Under the pieces are notes generated by a model. That model saw only the letters and a list, made by a program, of their open reading frames with translations. It was not told the DNA's origin and ran no database searches. Of a DNA stretch of 64,000 bases, positions 1-9,319 are shown piece by piece. The DNA comes from Kocuria rosea subsp. polaris (lineage in GTDB: Bacteria > Actinomycetota > Actinomycetes > Actinomycetales > Micrococcaceae): contig MLDA01000003.1 of assembly GCA_023896275.1 (NCBI GenBank), forward strand, positions 143,034 through 207,033, read 5' to 3'. Each line of letters opens with the position of its first letter. The first letter of the stretch is position 1. The position numbers and the translations under genes were made by a program.

Positions 1-1
1 C

Positions 2-142
2 CCGAACCTGAGGTTCCTCGGGTCCTACCCGGCGGCCGGCCCGGCGCAGATCGATCCGCCTTCGCTCAGGCGCCACAACACGGACGAGGCCTTCGCCCAG
101 GCGGCCGAGTGGGTGGCGTCGATCCGCGGGGCGGGCAGCTAG
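2..142 (+). CDS. pheA: Prephenate dehydratase, C-terminal end only (ACT domain)
   Basis: An open frame enters from the left edge and stops at a TAG at 140-142. The 46 residues seen begin with the motif LRFLGSYP, which is typical of the end of the regulatory ACT domain of monofunctional prephenate dehydratases, followed by a short charged tail. The enzyme converts prephenate to phenylpyruvate in phenylalanine synthesis, and the ACT domain binds phenylalanine for feedback control. In actinobacteria pheA commonly lies just upstream of serS, and serS is found at 1828, which supports the call. The catalytic part is outside the window, so activity cannot be judged. Confidence 0.75.
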   Translation, partial: PNLRFLGSYPAAGPAQIDPPSLRRHNTDEAFAQAAEWVASIRGAGS

Positions 143-186
143 AGGAATCTTCCTCATCCTTGGATGACGCAGAGCGGGGGCACATC

Positions 187-708
187 TTGTCGATCGATCA
201 GACGACTGTCGCATCAAAATGGCTACTGGGAAGTTCCGGTGTCGGATGCCTTGCGGGCGTAGCGATTCCCGCGTTCTCGGTCGATTGGCTATATTCCGGT
301 CACCCGATGGCCTTGGCGGCGGTGACGGCAATGAAAGTTTGCCTTGTGGTCCCGCTCGTCGGCACGATCCTCTTCGGTTTTCGTGACCGTCAGATCTTCC
401 TCGGCTTCTTTGCCGCTGTTATCAACGTCATCGCCGCCGGCATCATCACTATGCTGACGTGGTTCATGGTTCCGCCGAGTGCTTTGATCGGCGTGTGGCT
501 CCTCCTGGCCGGAGTCCTGTGGGGAGAAAAGCGCCAAATCTTGAGGAAGAGACTACTGTCGGCCGGGCTGTGGACAGTGGTGGTCTCGATGATCGTCAGC
601 CTGGCGCTGCTCTACGTGCCTGGTTACGGGGACTACCTCGGTTCCCTCGTCAATCTCGGGCTCGTTCTCTGGCTGGTGCGCTTGAGTCGAAGCCCGGCCG
701 CTACCTAG
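187..708 (+). CDS. Small multi-pass membrane protein of unknown function
   Basis: I do not recognise this gene. From a TTG at 187 with a G-rich stretch (about 174-180) upstream, it encodes 173 residues with about five hydrophobic segments separated by short basic loops (for example FRDRQ, EKRQILRKR). The frame stays open upstream to 109, but that would overlap the end of pheA, so the TTG is preferred. It is visibly less G/C-rich at third positions than its neighbours, which suggests later arrival or weak codon selection. It follows pheA by 44 bp and converges on the lipid kinase. No catalytic motif is visible. The start site is uncertain. Confidence 0.5.
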   Translation: MSIDQTTVASKWLLGSSGVGCLAGVAIPAFSVDWLYSGHPMALAAVTAMKVCLVVPLVGTILFGFRDRQIFLGFFAAVINVIAAGIITMLTWFMVPPSALIGVWLLLAGVLWGEKRQILRKRLLSAGLWTVVVSMIVSLALLYVPGYGDYLGSLVNLGLVLWLVRLSRSPAAT

Positions 709-751
709 CCAAACGAAGCGGCTCTAGCGCCCCGACCCACCCATCGCGCAA

Positions 752-1789
752 CTAGCAGCGGATGTTCAGGGCCCCGGGCAGCACCTCGACGTCGAGCTCG
801 CGCACGTAGCCGTCCGTGTCGCCGTCGAGCTGCGCGGCGATCGGCTCGTCGCAGATCAGTGAGATCTTCCGGCACTGGGCGAAGTTGACGATCGGGTCGT
901 ACGAGCGGCTGCGGACCAGGCCCTTGAGGGCGATCCATCCCCAGCCGGCGAGCGAGCGCGGGCTCATCACGACGACGTCGAGGGCGCCGTCGTCGATCCG
1001 GGCGTCCGGGGCGAGCTGCATGCCGCCCTGGAGTCGGCCGCAGTTGGCGATCATGACAGAGCGGATGCGGAGCTCCCGCGCCTCGCCGTCGTCGAGCCGG
1101 ATCCGCACGGCCTTGCGCGCCCCCGGCATCTTGCGCACGCCCGCCTCCGCGTAGGCGACGGCGCCGAGGCGCGCCTTGAGTTCCGAGTCGGTCGCGTCCA
1201 TCATCTCCGCGTCGAACCCGATGCCCGCAATGACCGCGAATTCCTTCGTCTCCTCGCTGCCGTCGTCGCGCACGAGCCGGACCCGCGCGGCGTCGATCGA
1301 GCGCACCGTGCCGAACAGGGCCCCGGCGAGCCACGAGTCGCCGTCGTCGACGTCGATGTCGAGGTTGCGCGCCAGCAGGTTGCCCGTGCCCAGCGGCAGC
1401 AGTGCCATGATCTCCTCGCGCCCGCTCATCACCTCGGCAACGGCGCGCACGGTTCCGTCGCCGCCGCCGGCGATCACGGTGGTGCACCCGTCCGCCAGCG
1501 CGGCCCGCGCCATCTCATAGCCGGGGTCCTCCGCGGTCGTCTTGTAGACCGAGGGTGCCGGCCGGCCCGCGTTCGCGCACGCCGCGTTGAGCTGCTCGAG
1601 CGCCTTCGCGGCCCCCTTCTTCGAAGGATTCAGTACGACGCCGATGCGCTCGCCTTCGCGTTCGGCCGCTGGAGCCTCCTCCTCGATTCGGCTGAGCCGG
1701 GTTCTGAGGGCGCGGACGGAGACCAGGGCGACGACGGCGACGAGCACCGCGACGACCACGAGCAGCAGGGCGAGGATCTCGAGATACAT
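752..1789 (-). CDS. Diacylglycerol kinase family lipid kinase
   Basis: The 345-residue protein starts with one hydrophobic segment (about residues 3-27) and continues with a DAGK catalytic domain. The nucleotide-binding motif GGGDGT is at residues 108-113, and LPLGTGN follows near 131-137, as in the bacterial DgkB/YegS fold. The family transfers phosphate from ATP to diacylglycerol or related lipids at the inner face of the membrane, recycling lipid for phospholipid synthesis. The N-terminal membrane anchor is common in actinobacterial members. It is divergent from serS, with only 38 bp between the start codons, so the two promoters must overlap. The precise substrate cannot be told from sequence. 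Confidence 0.85.
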   Translation of the reverse strand: MYLEILALLLVVVAVLVAVVALVSVRALRTRLSRIEEEAPAAEREGERIGVVLNPSKKGAAKALEQLNAACANAGRPAPSVYKTTAEDPGYEMARAALADGCTTVIAGGGDGTVRAVAEVMSGREEIMALLPLGTGNLLARNLDIDVDDGDSWLAGALFGTVRSIDAARVRLVRDDGSEETKEFAVIAGIGFDAEMMDATDSELKARLGAVAYAEAGVRKMPGARKAVRIRLDDGEARELRIRSVMIANCGRLQGGMQLAPDARIDDGALDVVVMSPRSLAGWGWIALKGLVRSRSYDPIVNFAQCRKISLICDEPIAAQLDGDTDGYVRELDVEVLPGALNIRC

Positions 1790-1827
1790 AGTGCACTCAG
1801 CGTAGCCGGGTTCGATACCCTGTACGT

Positions 1828-3114
1828 GTGATCGACGTAAAAGAACTCGTAGAGAATCCAGACGTATTCCGTGCCTCGCAGCGTGACCGCGGTGCGGACG
1901 AGTCCCTCGTGGACCAGATCATCGCGGCGGACGTCTCCCGTCGCGAGTCGATCGCCTCCTTCGAGTCCCTGCGCGCGGAGCAGAAAGCCTTCGGCAAGAA
2001 GGTCGCCCAGGCCAAGGGTGAGGAGAAGCAGGCGCTGCTGGCGGAGGTCAAGGAACTGGCCGCCCAGGTCAAGGCCGCCGAAGCCGCCGCGGATGCGGCG
2101 CAGACTGAGCTGAACAGCCTCCAGCGCGCGTTCCCCAACCTGATCTCCGCGGGTGTTCCGGCCGGCGGCGAGGACGACTTCGCAGTCGTCAAGCATGTCG
2201 GCACGCCCCGTGACTTCGCCGCGGAAGGCTTCGAGCCGCGCGACCACCTCGAGATCGCCGAGCTGATCGGCGCGATCGACATGGAGCGCGGCGCCAAGGT
2301 CTCCGGATCCCGCTTCTACTTCCTCAAGGGTGTCGGCGCCCGCCTCGAGATCGCCCTCATGAACATGGCGCTCGATCTGGCCCTGCAGAACGACTTCACG
2401 CCGATGATCACGCCGACCCTCGTGCGCCCAGAGACCATGCAGGGCACCGGTTTCGACGTCGCCCACGACGATGAGATCTACCGCCTCGAGCGCGATGACC
2501 TCTACCTGACGGGCACCTCCGAGGTGGCGCTCGCTGGCTACCACGCCGACGAGATCATGGACCTCTCCGCGGGGCCTCAGCGCTACGCCGGATGGTCCTC
2601 GTGTTACCGCCGCGAGGCCGGTTCGGCGGGCAAGGACACCCGCGGCATCATCCGCGTGCACCAGTTCAACAAGCTGGAGATGTTCATCTACACCTCCGTC
2701 GAGAACGCCGAGGACGAGCACGCGAAGATGCTCGCCTGGGAAGAGGAGATGCTCGCCAAGGTCGGCCTGCCGTACCGCGTGATCGACACGGCCGCCGGCG
2801 ACCTCGGCATGAGCGCCGCCCGCAAGTTCGACTGCGAGGCCTGGGTTCCGACGCAGGGCAAGTACCGCGAGCTCACCTCGACGTCGAACTGCACGACGTT
2901 TCAGGCCCGGCGCCTGAACATCCGCGAGCGCCAGGTCGGCGCGGACGGCAAGCCGGGCAAGACGCGCCCGGTGGCCACCCTGAACGGCACGCTGGCGACG
3001 ACGCGCTGGATCGTCGCGATCCTCGAGCAGCACCAGAACGCCGACGGCTCCGTCACGGTGCCGGAGGCCCTGCGCCCGTACCTCGGCGGCCTGGAGGTCC
3101 TCCCGGTCCTATAG
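1828..3114 (+). CDS. serS: Seryl-tRNA synthetase
   Basis: This is a class II aminoacyl-tRNA synthetase of 428 residues, the normal family length. Residues about 25-100 are charged and helical and form the tRNA-binding coiled-coil arm. The catalytic core shows motif 2 (YRREAGSAG, near residue 260) and motif 3 with the closing arginine ([10 protein letters not shown], near residue 385), plus the conserved [13 protein letters not shown] segment near 350. It charges tRNA-Ser with serine in the cytosol. The start is GTG at 1828. No Shine-Dalgarno sequence precedes it, so the transcript may be leaderless or the site weak. The gene ends in a strong hairpin terminator shared with the convergent pucR-type gene. 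Confidence 0.97.
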   Translation: MIDVKELVENPDVFRASQRDRGADESLVDQIIAADVSRRESIASFESLRAEQKAFGKKVAQAKGEEKQALLAEVKELAAQVKAAEAAADAAQTELNSLQRAFPNLISAGVPAGGEDDFAVVKHVGTPRDFAAEGFEPRDHLEIAELIGAIDMERGAKVSGSRFYFLKGVGARLEIALMNMALDLALQNDFTPMITPTLVRPETMQGTGFDVAHDDEIYRLERDDLYLTGTSEVALAGYHADEIMDLSAGPQRYAGWSSCYRREAGSAGKDTRGIIRVHQFNKLEMFIYTSVENAEDEHAKMLAWEEEMLAKVGLPYRVIDTAAGDLGMSAARKFDCEAWVPTQGKYRELTSTSNCTTFQARRLNIRERQVGADGKPGKTRPVATLNGTLATTRWIVAILEQHQNADGSVTVPEALRPYLGGLEVLPVL

Positions 3115-3170
3115 GCGGGCCGCGGCGGTTCGACCACCGCACCACCTGTGCCACCGCTTGCGCCCCGTTT

Positions 3171-3197
3171 GAGCCTGAGCCGTTGACCTGAGCCTGA
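3171..3197 (+). repeat. 27-bp interspersed element, copy A
   Basis: This segment matches 23 of 27 bases of the reverse complement of 35480-35506, in another intergenic region 32 kb away. Each copy contains the unit GAGCCTGA twice in direct orientation, 19 bp apart, with GTTGA between them. A further inverted copy of the unit lies just downstream, so each element can fold. Here it forms part of the serS terminator stem. No mobile gene is associated. It may be a REP-like intergenic repeat or a protein-binding site. Confidence 0.55.
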
Positions 3198-3235
3198 CTT
3201 CCAGGCGCCCCCTGGGTCAACTGCTCAGGCTTTTT
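3172..3235. terminator. Hairpin terminator between serS and the PucR gene
   Basis: AGCCTGAGC plus GTTGACC at 3172-3188 pair with GGTCAAC plus GCTCAGGCT at 3215-3231, with one mismatch between the two blocks, and a run of five T follows. The site lies between two convergent genes and could serve both directions. A smaller hairpin (CCAGG/CCTGG) sits in the loop. Confidence 0.75.
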
Positions 3236-3246
3236 CGGGTTCAGGG

Positions 3247-4788
3247 TCAGTCGAGCGCGCGCAGGGCGAGCCAGACGTTCGCCCGCCCGTCGAACCCGGC
3301 CAGGGACTGCCCCAGCACGCGCTCGACAAGCGAGATCCGCCCCTTCAGCGTGTGCCGGTGCACCCCGAGCTCGCGCGCCGCCGGCTCCCACTGCCCGTTG
3401 TGCTCGAGCCACACCCGCAGGGCCCCGACCAGGTCCGTGCCGTTGGCGGCGTCGTGCCGGATCAGCGGCCCCAGCAGCGAGCGGGCCACGTCGCGGGCGC
3501 CCTGCGCGGGCAATAAGTCGGCCATGTCGGACGCGGCGATCTCGGCGAACGTCGCGCTCGGCTCGTCGCGCGCACGGGCCCGTTCGCACGCGGCACGCGC
3601 CTGCCGCAACCCGGCCGCCAGATCGGCGTAGGCGTGCGGGTCGGAGACCCCGACCCGCTCTGCATAGGTCCCGGCGAGCCGCCGCACGGTCGCTGCGGTC
3701 TCCGCCTCCGCGGTCAGGACGACGACGCCGTCCTCCTCGCGCCCGGCGAAGAGGCTGCCCGGGTGGGCGCTCATGCGGTCCTCGAGCCAGTCCCGGAGCC
3801 GGTCGAGGCGGGCTTCCGGCACCTCGAGCTGCAGCACGTGCACCGGCTCGGGGGGTAGCGGCGACTTCATGCGCTGCGCGATGTCTTTGACGAGCCGCAC
3901 GTCGCCGGCAGTCAGCGCGGCCAGCAGCCCGGTGCGCAGGGCCGCGCGGGAGCGCGTGAGCGACCGGCTCTGCTCGAGCGCCAGGCCTACAAGCGCGATG
4001 ACGCTCGAGACGACCGTGCGCGCGGCCTGATCGAGACCGCCGGCGCCGGGCGGGCCGCCCAGGACCAACACTCCGCGCAGCTCACCCCGGCGGCCGATCG
4101 TCTGGAAGGTGAGCGCGACGTCGTCGTGTTCGGCGGTCGAGCTCGAGCGCTGGCCGCGGGCGAGCAACCGGTCGACCTCGGATCCGACGATCCCGGCGAG
4201 GGCCGGCTCGTCCGCGGTGGCGGAGCCGGGGCCGGTGAGATACGCGCGGCGCCCGTCGCCATCGAAGAGCGCGACCCAGGCGCCGAGTTGGCGGGCGAGC
4301 TCGGCGAGGCACGATTCCAGCCCGTCGGTGCGCAGCGCCGCGAACGAGATGGCGCGCTGGGCGCTGAGTGCCCAGTTCTCGCGCGCGTGACGGGACGCGG
4401 CCACGCTGTCGGCCACGTGGTGAATCACGGCGAGGAACGGGACGCGGTACGGGACCTCGAAGAGCGGCAGGCCGGCCGCCTCACACGCGTGGAGCAGGGG
4501 ATCGGGCACGCGCTCGCGCAGGACGCCGGAGCCGAAGCCCAGCCCCACGATGCCGTCCTCGATGAGGCGGGCGACGTACTCCGCGTACGGCACGGGTTCG
4601 TCGCTGCGGAACTGGGCTCCCGTGGTCAGCAGGGCGTTGCCGGCGCTGAGGAACGGGGTCGGATCCGCGAGGTCGGAGCTGGCCACCCACGTCAGCGGTT
4701 CGTCGAGCGACGAGTCGTCCGCGGGGCGGGTGTGCAGCCGCAGGCCGAGGTTCGAGTCCTTGATGAGGGTGCGCAGCGTCGCGGTCAT
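3247..4788 (-). CDS. PucR family transcriptional regulator
   Basis: The 513-residue protein has the PucR layout: an N-terminal ligand-sensing PucR domain (about 1-130, with the typical SDLADPTPFLSAGNALLTTG stretch), a GGDEF-like middle region and a C-terminal helix-turn-helix (about 460-505, AARELGVHRHTLKGRI). Family members sense nitrogen compounds such as purines, amino acids or GABA and control their degradation. It is divergent from gabT, with 162 bp between starts containing a large imperfect palindrome. The likely role is control of the polyamine/GABA operon 4951-11700; activator or repressor cannot be decided from sequence. It converges on serS. Confidence 0.88.
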   Translation of the reverse strand: MTATLRTLIKDSNLGLRLHTRPADDSSLDEPLTWVASSDLADPTPFLSAGNALLTTGAQFRSDEPVPYAEYVARLIEDGIVGLGFGSGVLRERVPDPLLHACEAAGLPLFEVPYRVPFLAVIHHVADSVAASRHARENWALSAQRAISFAALRTDGLESCLAELARQLGAWVALFDGDGRRAYLTGPGSATADEPALAGIVGSEVDRLLARGQRSSSTAEHDDVALTFQTIGRRGELRGVLVLGGPPGAGGLDQAARTVVSSVIALVGLALEQSRSLTRSRAALRTGLLAALTAGDVRLVKDIAQRMKSPLPPEPVHVLQLEVPEARLDRLRDWLEDRMSAHPGSLFAGREEDGVVVLTAEAETAATVRRLAGTYAERVGVSDPHAYADLAAGLRQARAACERARARDEPSATFAEIAASDMADLLPAQGARDVARSLLGPLIRHDAANGTDLVGALRVWLEHNGQWEPAARELGVHRHTLKGRISLVERVLGQSLAGFDGRANVWLALRALD

Positions 4789-4809
4789 GGCACCAGAGTA
4801 GCCCGAGCT

Positions 4810-4851
4810 GCCGATTCGTCGAAGAACGGCGTTAGTTTTCGACGGTTCGGC
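4810..4851. promoter_or_regulatory. Imperfect palindrome in the pucR-type/gabT intergenic region
   Basis: GCCGATTCGTCGAA at 4810-4823 and TTTTCGACGGTTCGGC at 4836-4851 form an inverted repeat in which 13 of 16 positions pair, with 12 unpaired bases in the centre. It lies 22 bp upstream of the PucR-type start and about 100 bp upstream of gabT, the expected place for an operator. Binding by this PucR protein is an inference. Confidence 0.5.
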
Positions 4852-4950
4852 ACTGCGAATGTGGCGCGGGTGACTCTACGCTCGACAGAGAGAAGAACGA
4901 CGACGTGCCGACGGCGCGCCGGTCCCCACCCCCACGAAAGGGATAAGAGC

Positions 4951-6306
4951 ATGACTGCCGTTCCCACCGCCGCCATCAAGGGCGGACCCTCCCTGCCGCA
5001 GAAGCGCGAGCTCGTCACCGAGATCCCCGGCCCGCGTTCGCGCGCGCTGATGGAGCGCAAGCTCAACTCCGTCTCCGCCGCCGTGGGCACCACGCTGCCG
5101 GTGTTCGCCGAGGCCGCCGGAGCCGGCGTCGTCGTCGATGTCGACGGCAACTCCCTGATCGACCTGGGTTCCGGCATCGCCGTGACCGGCGTCGGCAACA
5201 GCGCCCCGCGCGTCGTCGAGGCCGTCCAGCGCCAGGTCGAGCAGTTCACGCACACGTGCTTCATGGTCACCCCGTACGACTCCTACGTGGAGGTCGCCGA
5301 GGCGCTGAACCGCCTGACCCCGGGCGACCACGCCAAGCGCACCGCGCTGTTCAACTCGGGTGCCGAGGCCGTCGAGAACGCCGTCAAGATCGCCCGCACG
5401 TACACCAAGAAGCAGGCCGTCGTGGCCTTCGACCACGCCTACCACGGCCGCACGAACCTCACGATGGCGATGACGGCGAAGAACATGCCGTACAAGCACG
5501 GCTTCGGTCCGTTCGCCTCGGAGGTCTACCGCGCCCCGATGTCGTACCCCTACAAGGACGGCGAGCTGACCGGCCCCGAGGCCGCGAAGCGCGCGATCTC
5601 CGTGATCGAGAAGCAGGTCGGCGCCGAGAACCTGGCCGCCATCGTGATCGAGCCGATCCAGGGTGAGGGTGGCTTCATCGTCCCGGCCGACGGCTTCCTC
5701 GCAACCCTGACCGAGTGGGCCGCCGCCAACGGCGTCGTCTTCATCGCCGACGAGGTCCAGACGGGCTTCGCCCGCACCGGCGCCATGTTCGCGTGCGATC
5801 ACGAAGGCATCGTCCCGGACCTGATCGTTACCGCCAAGGGCATCGCCGGCGGCCTGCCGCTCTCCGCGGTCACCGGCCGCGCCGAAATCATGGACGCCCC
5901 GCACGCGGGCGGCCTCGGCGGAACCTACGGCGGCAACCCGATCGCGTGCGCCGCGGCGCTCGCCACGATCGAAACCTACGAGCAGGACGGGCTCATCGAG
6001 GCCGCCCGCGAGATCGAGAAGACCATCAAGGGCCGGTTCACCGAGCTGGCGCAGCGCGACGGCCGGATCGGTGACGTCCGCGGCCGCGGCGGCATGATCG
6101 CCATCGAACTCGTCAACGCCGAGACCGGTGAGCCCGACGCCGCGCTGACCGGCAAGGTCGCGAAGGCCGCCCACGCCGCCGGCGTGATCGTGCTGACCTG
6201 TGGCACCTACGGGAACGTCTTCCGCTTCCTGCCGCCGCTGAACATCCCCATCGAACTGCTGGGCGAGGGCCTCGACGTCGTCGTGGAAGCACTGGAGAAC
6301 GCCTGA
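4951..6306 (+). CDS. gabT: 4-aminobutyrate transaminase
   Basis: This is a class III PLP aminotransferase of 451 residues. The cofactor lysine is K296 in the motif TAKGIAGGLP, preceded by the aspartate in FIADEVQTGFARTG. It transfers the amino group of GABA to 2-oxoglutarate, giving succinic semialdehyde and glutamate in the cytosol. The ATG at 4951 is chosen because GAAAGG lies about 9 bp upstream and because earlier in-frame codons run into the divergent regulator. The stop overlaps the gabD start (TGATG), so translation is probably coupled. Context fits putrescine/GABA breakdown; related omega-transaminases with other amine substrates are a less likely alternative. Confidence 0.93.
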   Translation: MTAVPTAAIKGGPSLPQKRELVTEIPGPRSRALMERKLNSVSAAVGTTLPVFAEAAGAGVVVDVDGNSLIDLGSGIAVTGVGNSAPRVVEAVQRQVEQFTHTCFMVTPYDSYVEVAEALNRLTPGDHAKRTALFNSGAEAVENAVKIARTYTKKQAVVAFDHAYHGRTNLTMAMTAKNMPYKHGFGPFASEVYRAPMSYPYKDGELTGPEAAKRAISVIEKQVGAENLAAIVIEPIQGEGGFIVPADGFLATLTEWAAANGVVFIADEVQTGFARTGAMFACDHEGIVPDLIVTAKGIAGGLPLSAVTGRAEIMDAPHAGGLGGTYGGNPIACAAALATIETYEQDGLIEAAREIEKTIKGRFTELAQRDGRIGDVRGRGGMIAIELVNAETGEPDAALTGKVAKAAHAAGVIVLTCGTYGNVFRFLPPLNIPIELLGEGLDVVVEALENA

Positions 6307-7787
6307 TGACCACCACCACCGAAACCACCGCGAGCGCCGCCGAGCGCGAGCTGCTCGCCCGCGTCCCCACCGGCCTCTACATCGACGGGGCCTGGGTCTC
6401 GACCGAGGCCACGATCGACGTGAAGGACCCCGCGACGGGGAACGTGATCGCCGCGATCGCCGACGCCGACGTCGAACACGGCGTGGCGGCCCTCGATGCC
6501 GCCGTCGCCGCGCAGGCCGAGTGGGCCGCGACGGCGCCGCGCAAGCGTTCGGACATCCTCCGCCGCGCCTTCGATCTGCTGCAGGAGCGCCGCGAGGACT
6601 TCGCGCTGCTCATGTCGATCGAGATGGGCAAGCCACTGGCCGAGGCCAACGGCGAGGTCACCTACGGCGGCGAGTTCCTGCGCTGGTTCTCCGAGGAGGC
6701 CGTGCGTATCGGCGGCCGCTACGGCTCCACCCCCGAGGGCACCGGCCAGATGGTCGTCTCCCAGCGCCCCGTCGGCCCGTGCTTCCTCATCACCCCGTGG
6801 AACTTCCCGCTCGCCATGGCCACCCGTAAGATCGCCCCGGCGCTCGCCGCGGGCTGCACCGTGGTGGTCAAGCCCGCGACGCTGACCCCGCTGACGACCC
6901 TCTACTTCGCGCAGCTGCTCGAGGACGCCGGCGTGCCCGCCGGTGTGGTCAACGTCGTCACGACGACGAAGACGGGTGCCGTCTCCTCCCGCATTATCGA
7001 GGACGACCGCCTGCGCAAGCTCAGCTTCACCGGCTCCACCGGCGTCGGCCAGAAGCTCATCGAGCAGTCGGCGAAGGGCATCCTGCGCACCTCGATGGAG
7101 CTCGGCGGCAACGCCCCGTTCGTCGTCTTCGAGGACGCCGACCTGGACAAGGCGGTCGACGGCGCGATGGCTGCGAAGTTCCGCAACATCGGTCAGGCGT
7201 GCACCGCCGCGAACCGGTTCATCGTGCACGAGTCCGTCGCCGACGAGTTCGCCCGTCGCGTCACGGAGCGTGTGAACGCGTTCAAGATCGGGCGCGGCAC
7301 GGAGGAGGGCGTCGCGATCGGCGCGCTCATCGACGCCAAGGCCGTGGCGAAGGCGGGCGAACTGGTGCGCGACGCCGTCGAACGCGGCGCCACCGTCCTG
7401 ACCGGGGGCGAGGTGCTGCCCGGACCGGGCACGTTCTACGCCCCGACCGTGATCACCGGCGTTACCGCCGACGCGAAGATCCTCTCCGAGGAGATCTTCG
7501 GCCCGGTGCTCGCGATCGCCACCTTCTCCACCGAGGAGGAGGGCGTCGCCCTGGCCAACGACACCGAGTACGGCCTGGCCTCCTACGTCTTCACCGAGGA
7601 CCTGGACCGCGGACAGCGCATGATCGACGCGCTGGAGACCGGCATGATGGGCCTGAACATCGGCGTCATGTCCAACGCCGCGGCCCCCTTCGGCGGCGTC
7701 AAGGCCTCCGGCATCGGCCGCGAGGGCGGCTCCGAGGGCATCCACGAGTACCTCTCCACCAAATACACGCTGATCCCGAACAGCTGA
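6306..7787 (+). CDS. gabD: Succinate-semialdehyde dehydrogenase (NAD(P)+)
   Basis: This 493-residue aldehyde dehydrogenase has the catalytic glutamate E265 in MELGGNAP and the catalytic cysteine C299 in [11 protein letters not shown], with the Rossmann motif FTGSTGVG upstream. It oxidises succinic semialdehyde to succinate, which feeds the TCA cycle. It overlaps gabT by one base and is followed 69 bp later by putrescine oxidase. No second aldehyde dehydrogenase for 4-aminobutanal, the oxidase product, is in the operon. Either this enzyme accepts both aldehydes or another gene elsewhere supplies that step; this is inference. Confidence 0.92.
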   Translation: MTTTTETTASAAERELLARVPTGLYIDGAWVSTEATIDVKDPATGNVIAAIADADVEHGVAALDAAVAAQAEWAATAPRKRSDILRRAFDLLQERREDFALLMSIEMGKPLAEANGEVTYGGEFLRWFSEEAVRIGGRYGSTPEGTGQMVVSQRPVGPCFLITPWNFPLAMATRKIAPALAAGCTVVVKPATLTPLTTLYFAQLLEDAGVPAGVVNVVTTTKTGAVSSRIIEDDRLRKLSFTGSTGVGQKLIEQSAKGILRTSMELGGNAPFVVFEDADLDKAVDGAMAAKFRNIGQACTAANRFIVHESVADEFARRVTERVNAFKIGRGTEEGVAIGALIDAKAVAKAGELVRDAVERGATVLTGGEVLPGPGTFYAPTVITGVTADAKILSEEIFGPVLAIATFSTEEEGVALANDTEYGLASYVFTEDLDRGQRMIDALETGMMGLNIGVMSNAAAPFGGVKASGIGREGGSEGIHEYLSTKYTLIPNS

Positions 7788-7856
7788 ATCGGGAAGTGGG
7801 GTCGTCCCGGCGCACACGCCGTGGCGGCCCCGCGCCACTTCAGGAGTAGAACAAGA

Positions 7857-9215
7857 ATGACTGACATTACCCGCGACGTTGTGATCGTCGGCGCCGGAGT
7901 CTCCGGTTTGACCGCAGCGAACGACCTCGTCAAGGCCGGAAAGACCGTCGCCGTGCTCGAGGCCCGCGACCGCGTCGGCGGCCGCCTCTGGACCCGTGAG
8001 ATCGACGGCGCGATGCTGGAGATCGGCGGCCAGTGGGTCTCGCCGGACCAGGACGCCCTCATCGGCACCCTCGAGGACCTGGGCCTCGAGACGTACTCGC
8101 GCTACCGCGAGGGCGACAGCGTCTACATCGACGCCGACGGTGCCCTGACGACCTTCACGGGCGAGATCTTCCCCGTCTCCGCGGAGACGCAGCGCGAGAT
8201 GGAGCGCCTCATCGGCGTCCTCGACGAGCTCGTCGCCGAGATCGGCATCGCCGCGCCCTGGGACCACCCGCGCGCCAAGGAGCTCGACACGGTCTCCTGG
8301 AAGGCGTGGCTCGAAGCACAGACCGAGGACCAGGAGGCCCGCGACAACATCGGCCTCTTCATCGCCGAGGCCATGCTGACCAAGCCGTCCCACGCGGTCT
8401 CCGCTTTGCAGGCCGTGCAGATGGCGGCCTCCGCCGGCAGCTTCACGCACCTCGTCGACTCCGACTTCATCCTCGACAAGCGCGTCGTGGGCGGGCTGCA
8501 GTCTGTGCCGATCGCGCTCGCCGAGAAGCTCGGCGACGACGTCTTCCTGAACCAGCCGGTGCGCCGCATCGAGCACGACGACGATTCCGTCACCGTGGTT
8601 GCCGACGGCATGACCGTCTCGGCGAAGCGCGTCATCGTGGCCGTGCCGCCGAACCTGTACTCGCGCATCGATTTCCAGCCGTCGCTGCCGCGTCGCCAGC
8701 ACCAGATGCACCAGCACCTCTCGCTGGGCCTGGTCATCAAGGTACACGCCGTCTACGATCGCCCGTTCTGGCGCGAGGCGGGCCTCTCCGGGACCGCTTT
8801 CAGCCCGTACGAGACCGTGCACGAGGCCTACGACAACACGAACCACGGCGACTCCAAGGGAACGCTCGTGGGCTTCGTCTCCGACGAGACCGCCGACGGG
8901 CTGTTTGAGCTCAGCGAGGAGGAGCGCAAGCACCGCATCCTCACCTCGCTCTCGCACTACTACGGCGAGCAGGCGCTCACCCCGGAGGTCTACTACGAGA
9001 GCGACTGGGGCACCGAGGAGTGGACCCGCGGCGCGTACGCGGCCAGCTTCGATCTCGGCGGCCTCAGCCGCTACGGCGCTGACCTGCGCAAGCCGGTCGG
9101 CGTCATCCACTGGTCCTGCTCCGACCTCGCCGCCGAAGGCTTCCAGCACGTGGACGGCGCCATCCGCGTCGGCCGCGAGACCGCCGCGGTCATCGCGGAC
9201 GAGCTGAACGCCTAG
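7857..9215 (+). CDS. puo: Flavin amine oxidase, probable putrescine oxidase
   Basis: The 452-residue protein begins with the FAD dinucleotide-binding motif VVIVGAGVSGLTAA and the following ARDRVGGR, and ends with a second flavin-contact region (GAIRVGRETAAVIADE). It resembles the flavin-dependent putrescine oxidase of Kocuria/Micrococcus and Rhodococcus, which oxidises putrescine to 4-aminobutanal with release of ammonia and hydrogen peroxide. The ATG at 7857 follows CAGGAG at 7841-7846. It sits between gabD and a stress protein/permease pair, which supports a putrescine-to-GABA role. A generic monoamine oxidase is the main alternative. A terminator follows. Confidence 0.85.
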   Translation: MTDITRDVVIVGAGVSGLTAANDLVKAGKTVAVLEARDRVGGRLWTREIDGAMLEIGGQWVSPDQDALIGTLEDLGLETYSRYREGDSVYIDADGALTTFTGEIFPVSAETQREMERLIGVLDELVAEIGIAAPWDHPRAKELDTVSWKAWLEAQTEDQEARDNIGLFIAEAMLTKPSHAVSALQAVQMAASAGSFTHLVDSDFILDKRVVGGLQSVPIALAEKLGDDVFLNQPVRRIEHDDDSVTVVADGMTVSAKRVIVAVPPNLYSRIDFQPSLPRRQHQMHQHLSLGLVIKVHAVYDRPFWREAGLSGTAFSPYETVHEAYDNTNHGDSKGTLVGFVSDETADGLFELSEEERKHRILTSLSHYYGEQALTPEVYYESDWGTEEWTRGAYAASFDLGGLSRYGADLRKPVGVIHWSCSDLAAEGFQHVDGAIRVGRETAAVIADELNA

Positions 9216-9228
9216 CGACGCCAACGCA

Positions 9229-9262
9229 CGCCCGGTCGGCGCTCACACGCGCCGGCCGGGCG
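9229..9262 (+). terminator. Terminator after putrescine oxidase
   Basis: CGCCCGGTCGGCGC at 9229-9242 pairs with GCGCCGGCCGGGCG at 9249-9262, a 14-bp stem with one G:T pair and a six-base loop. T-rich sequence follows (TCGTCGTT). It probably separates gabT-gabD-puo from the stress protein/permease pair, or attenuates read-through. Confidence 0.7.
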
Positions 9263-9319
9263 TCGTCGTTCCCGCATCCGCGGACCGCGACCGCTTCCGA
9301 CAGAGAAAATGAGACTCAG

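Noticed and set aside
4126..4950. An extended N-terminus for gabT
   Set aside because: The extra 275 codons lie opposite the PucR gene and are low-complexity; the ATG at 4951 has a good ribosome site and the usual family N-terminus.
6207..9224. A 1005-codon open frame on the minus strand opposite gabD and puo
   Set aside because: It is a mirror of high-GC genes on the plus strand; the product is Gly/Ala/Arg/Asp low-complexity and matches no fold, while gabD and puo have intact catalytic motifs.
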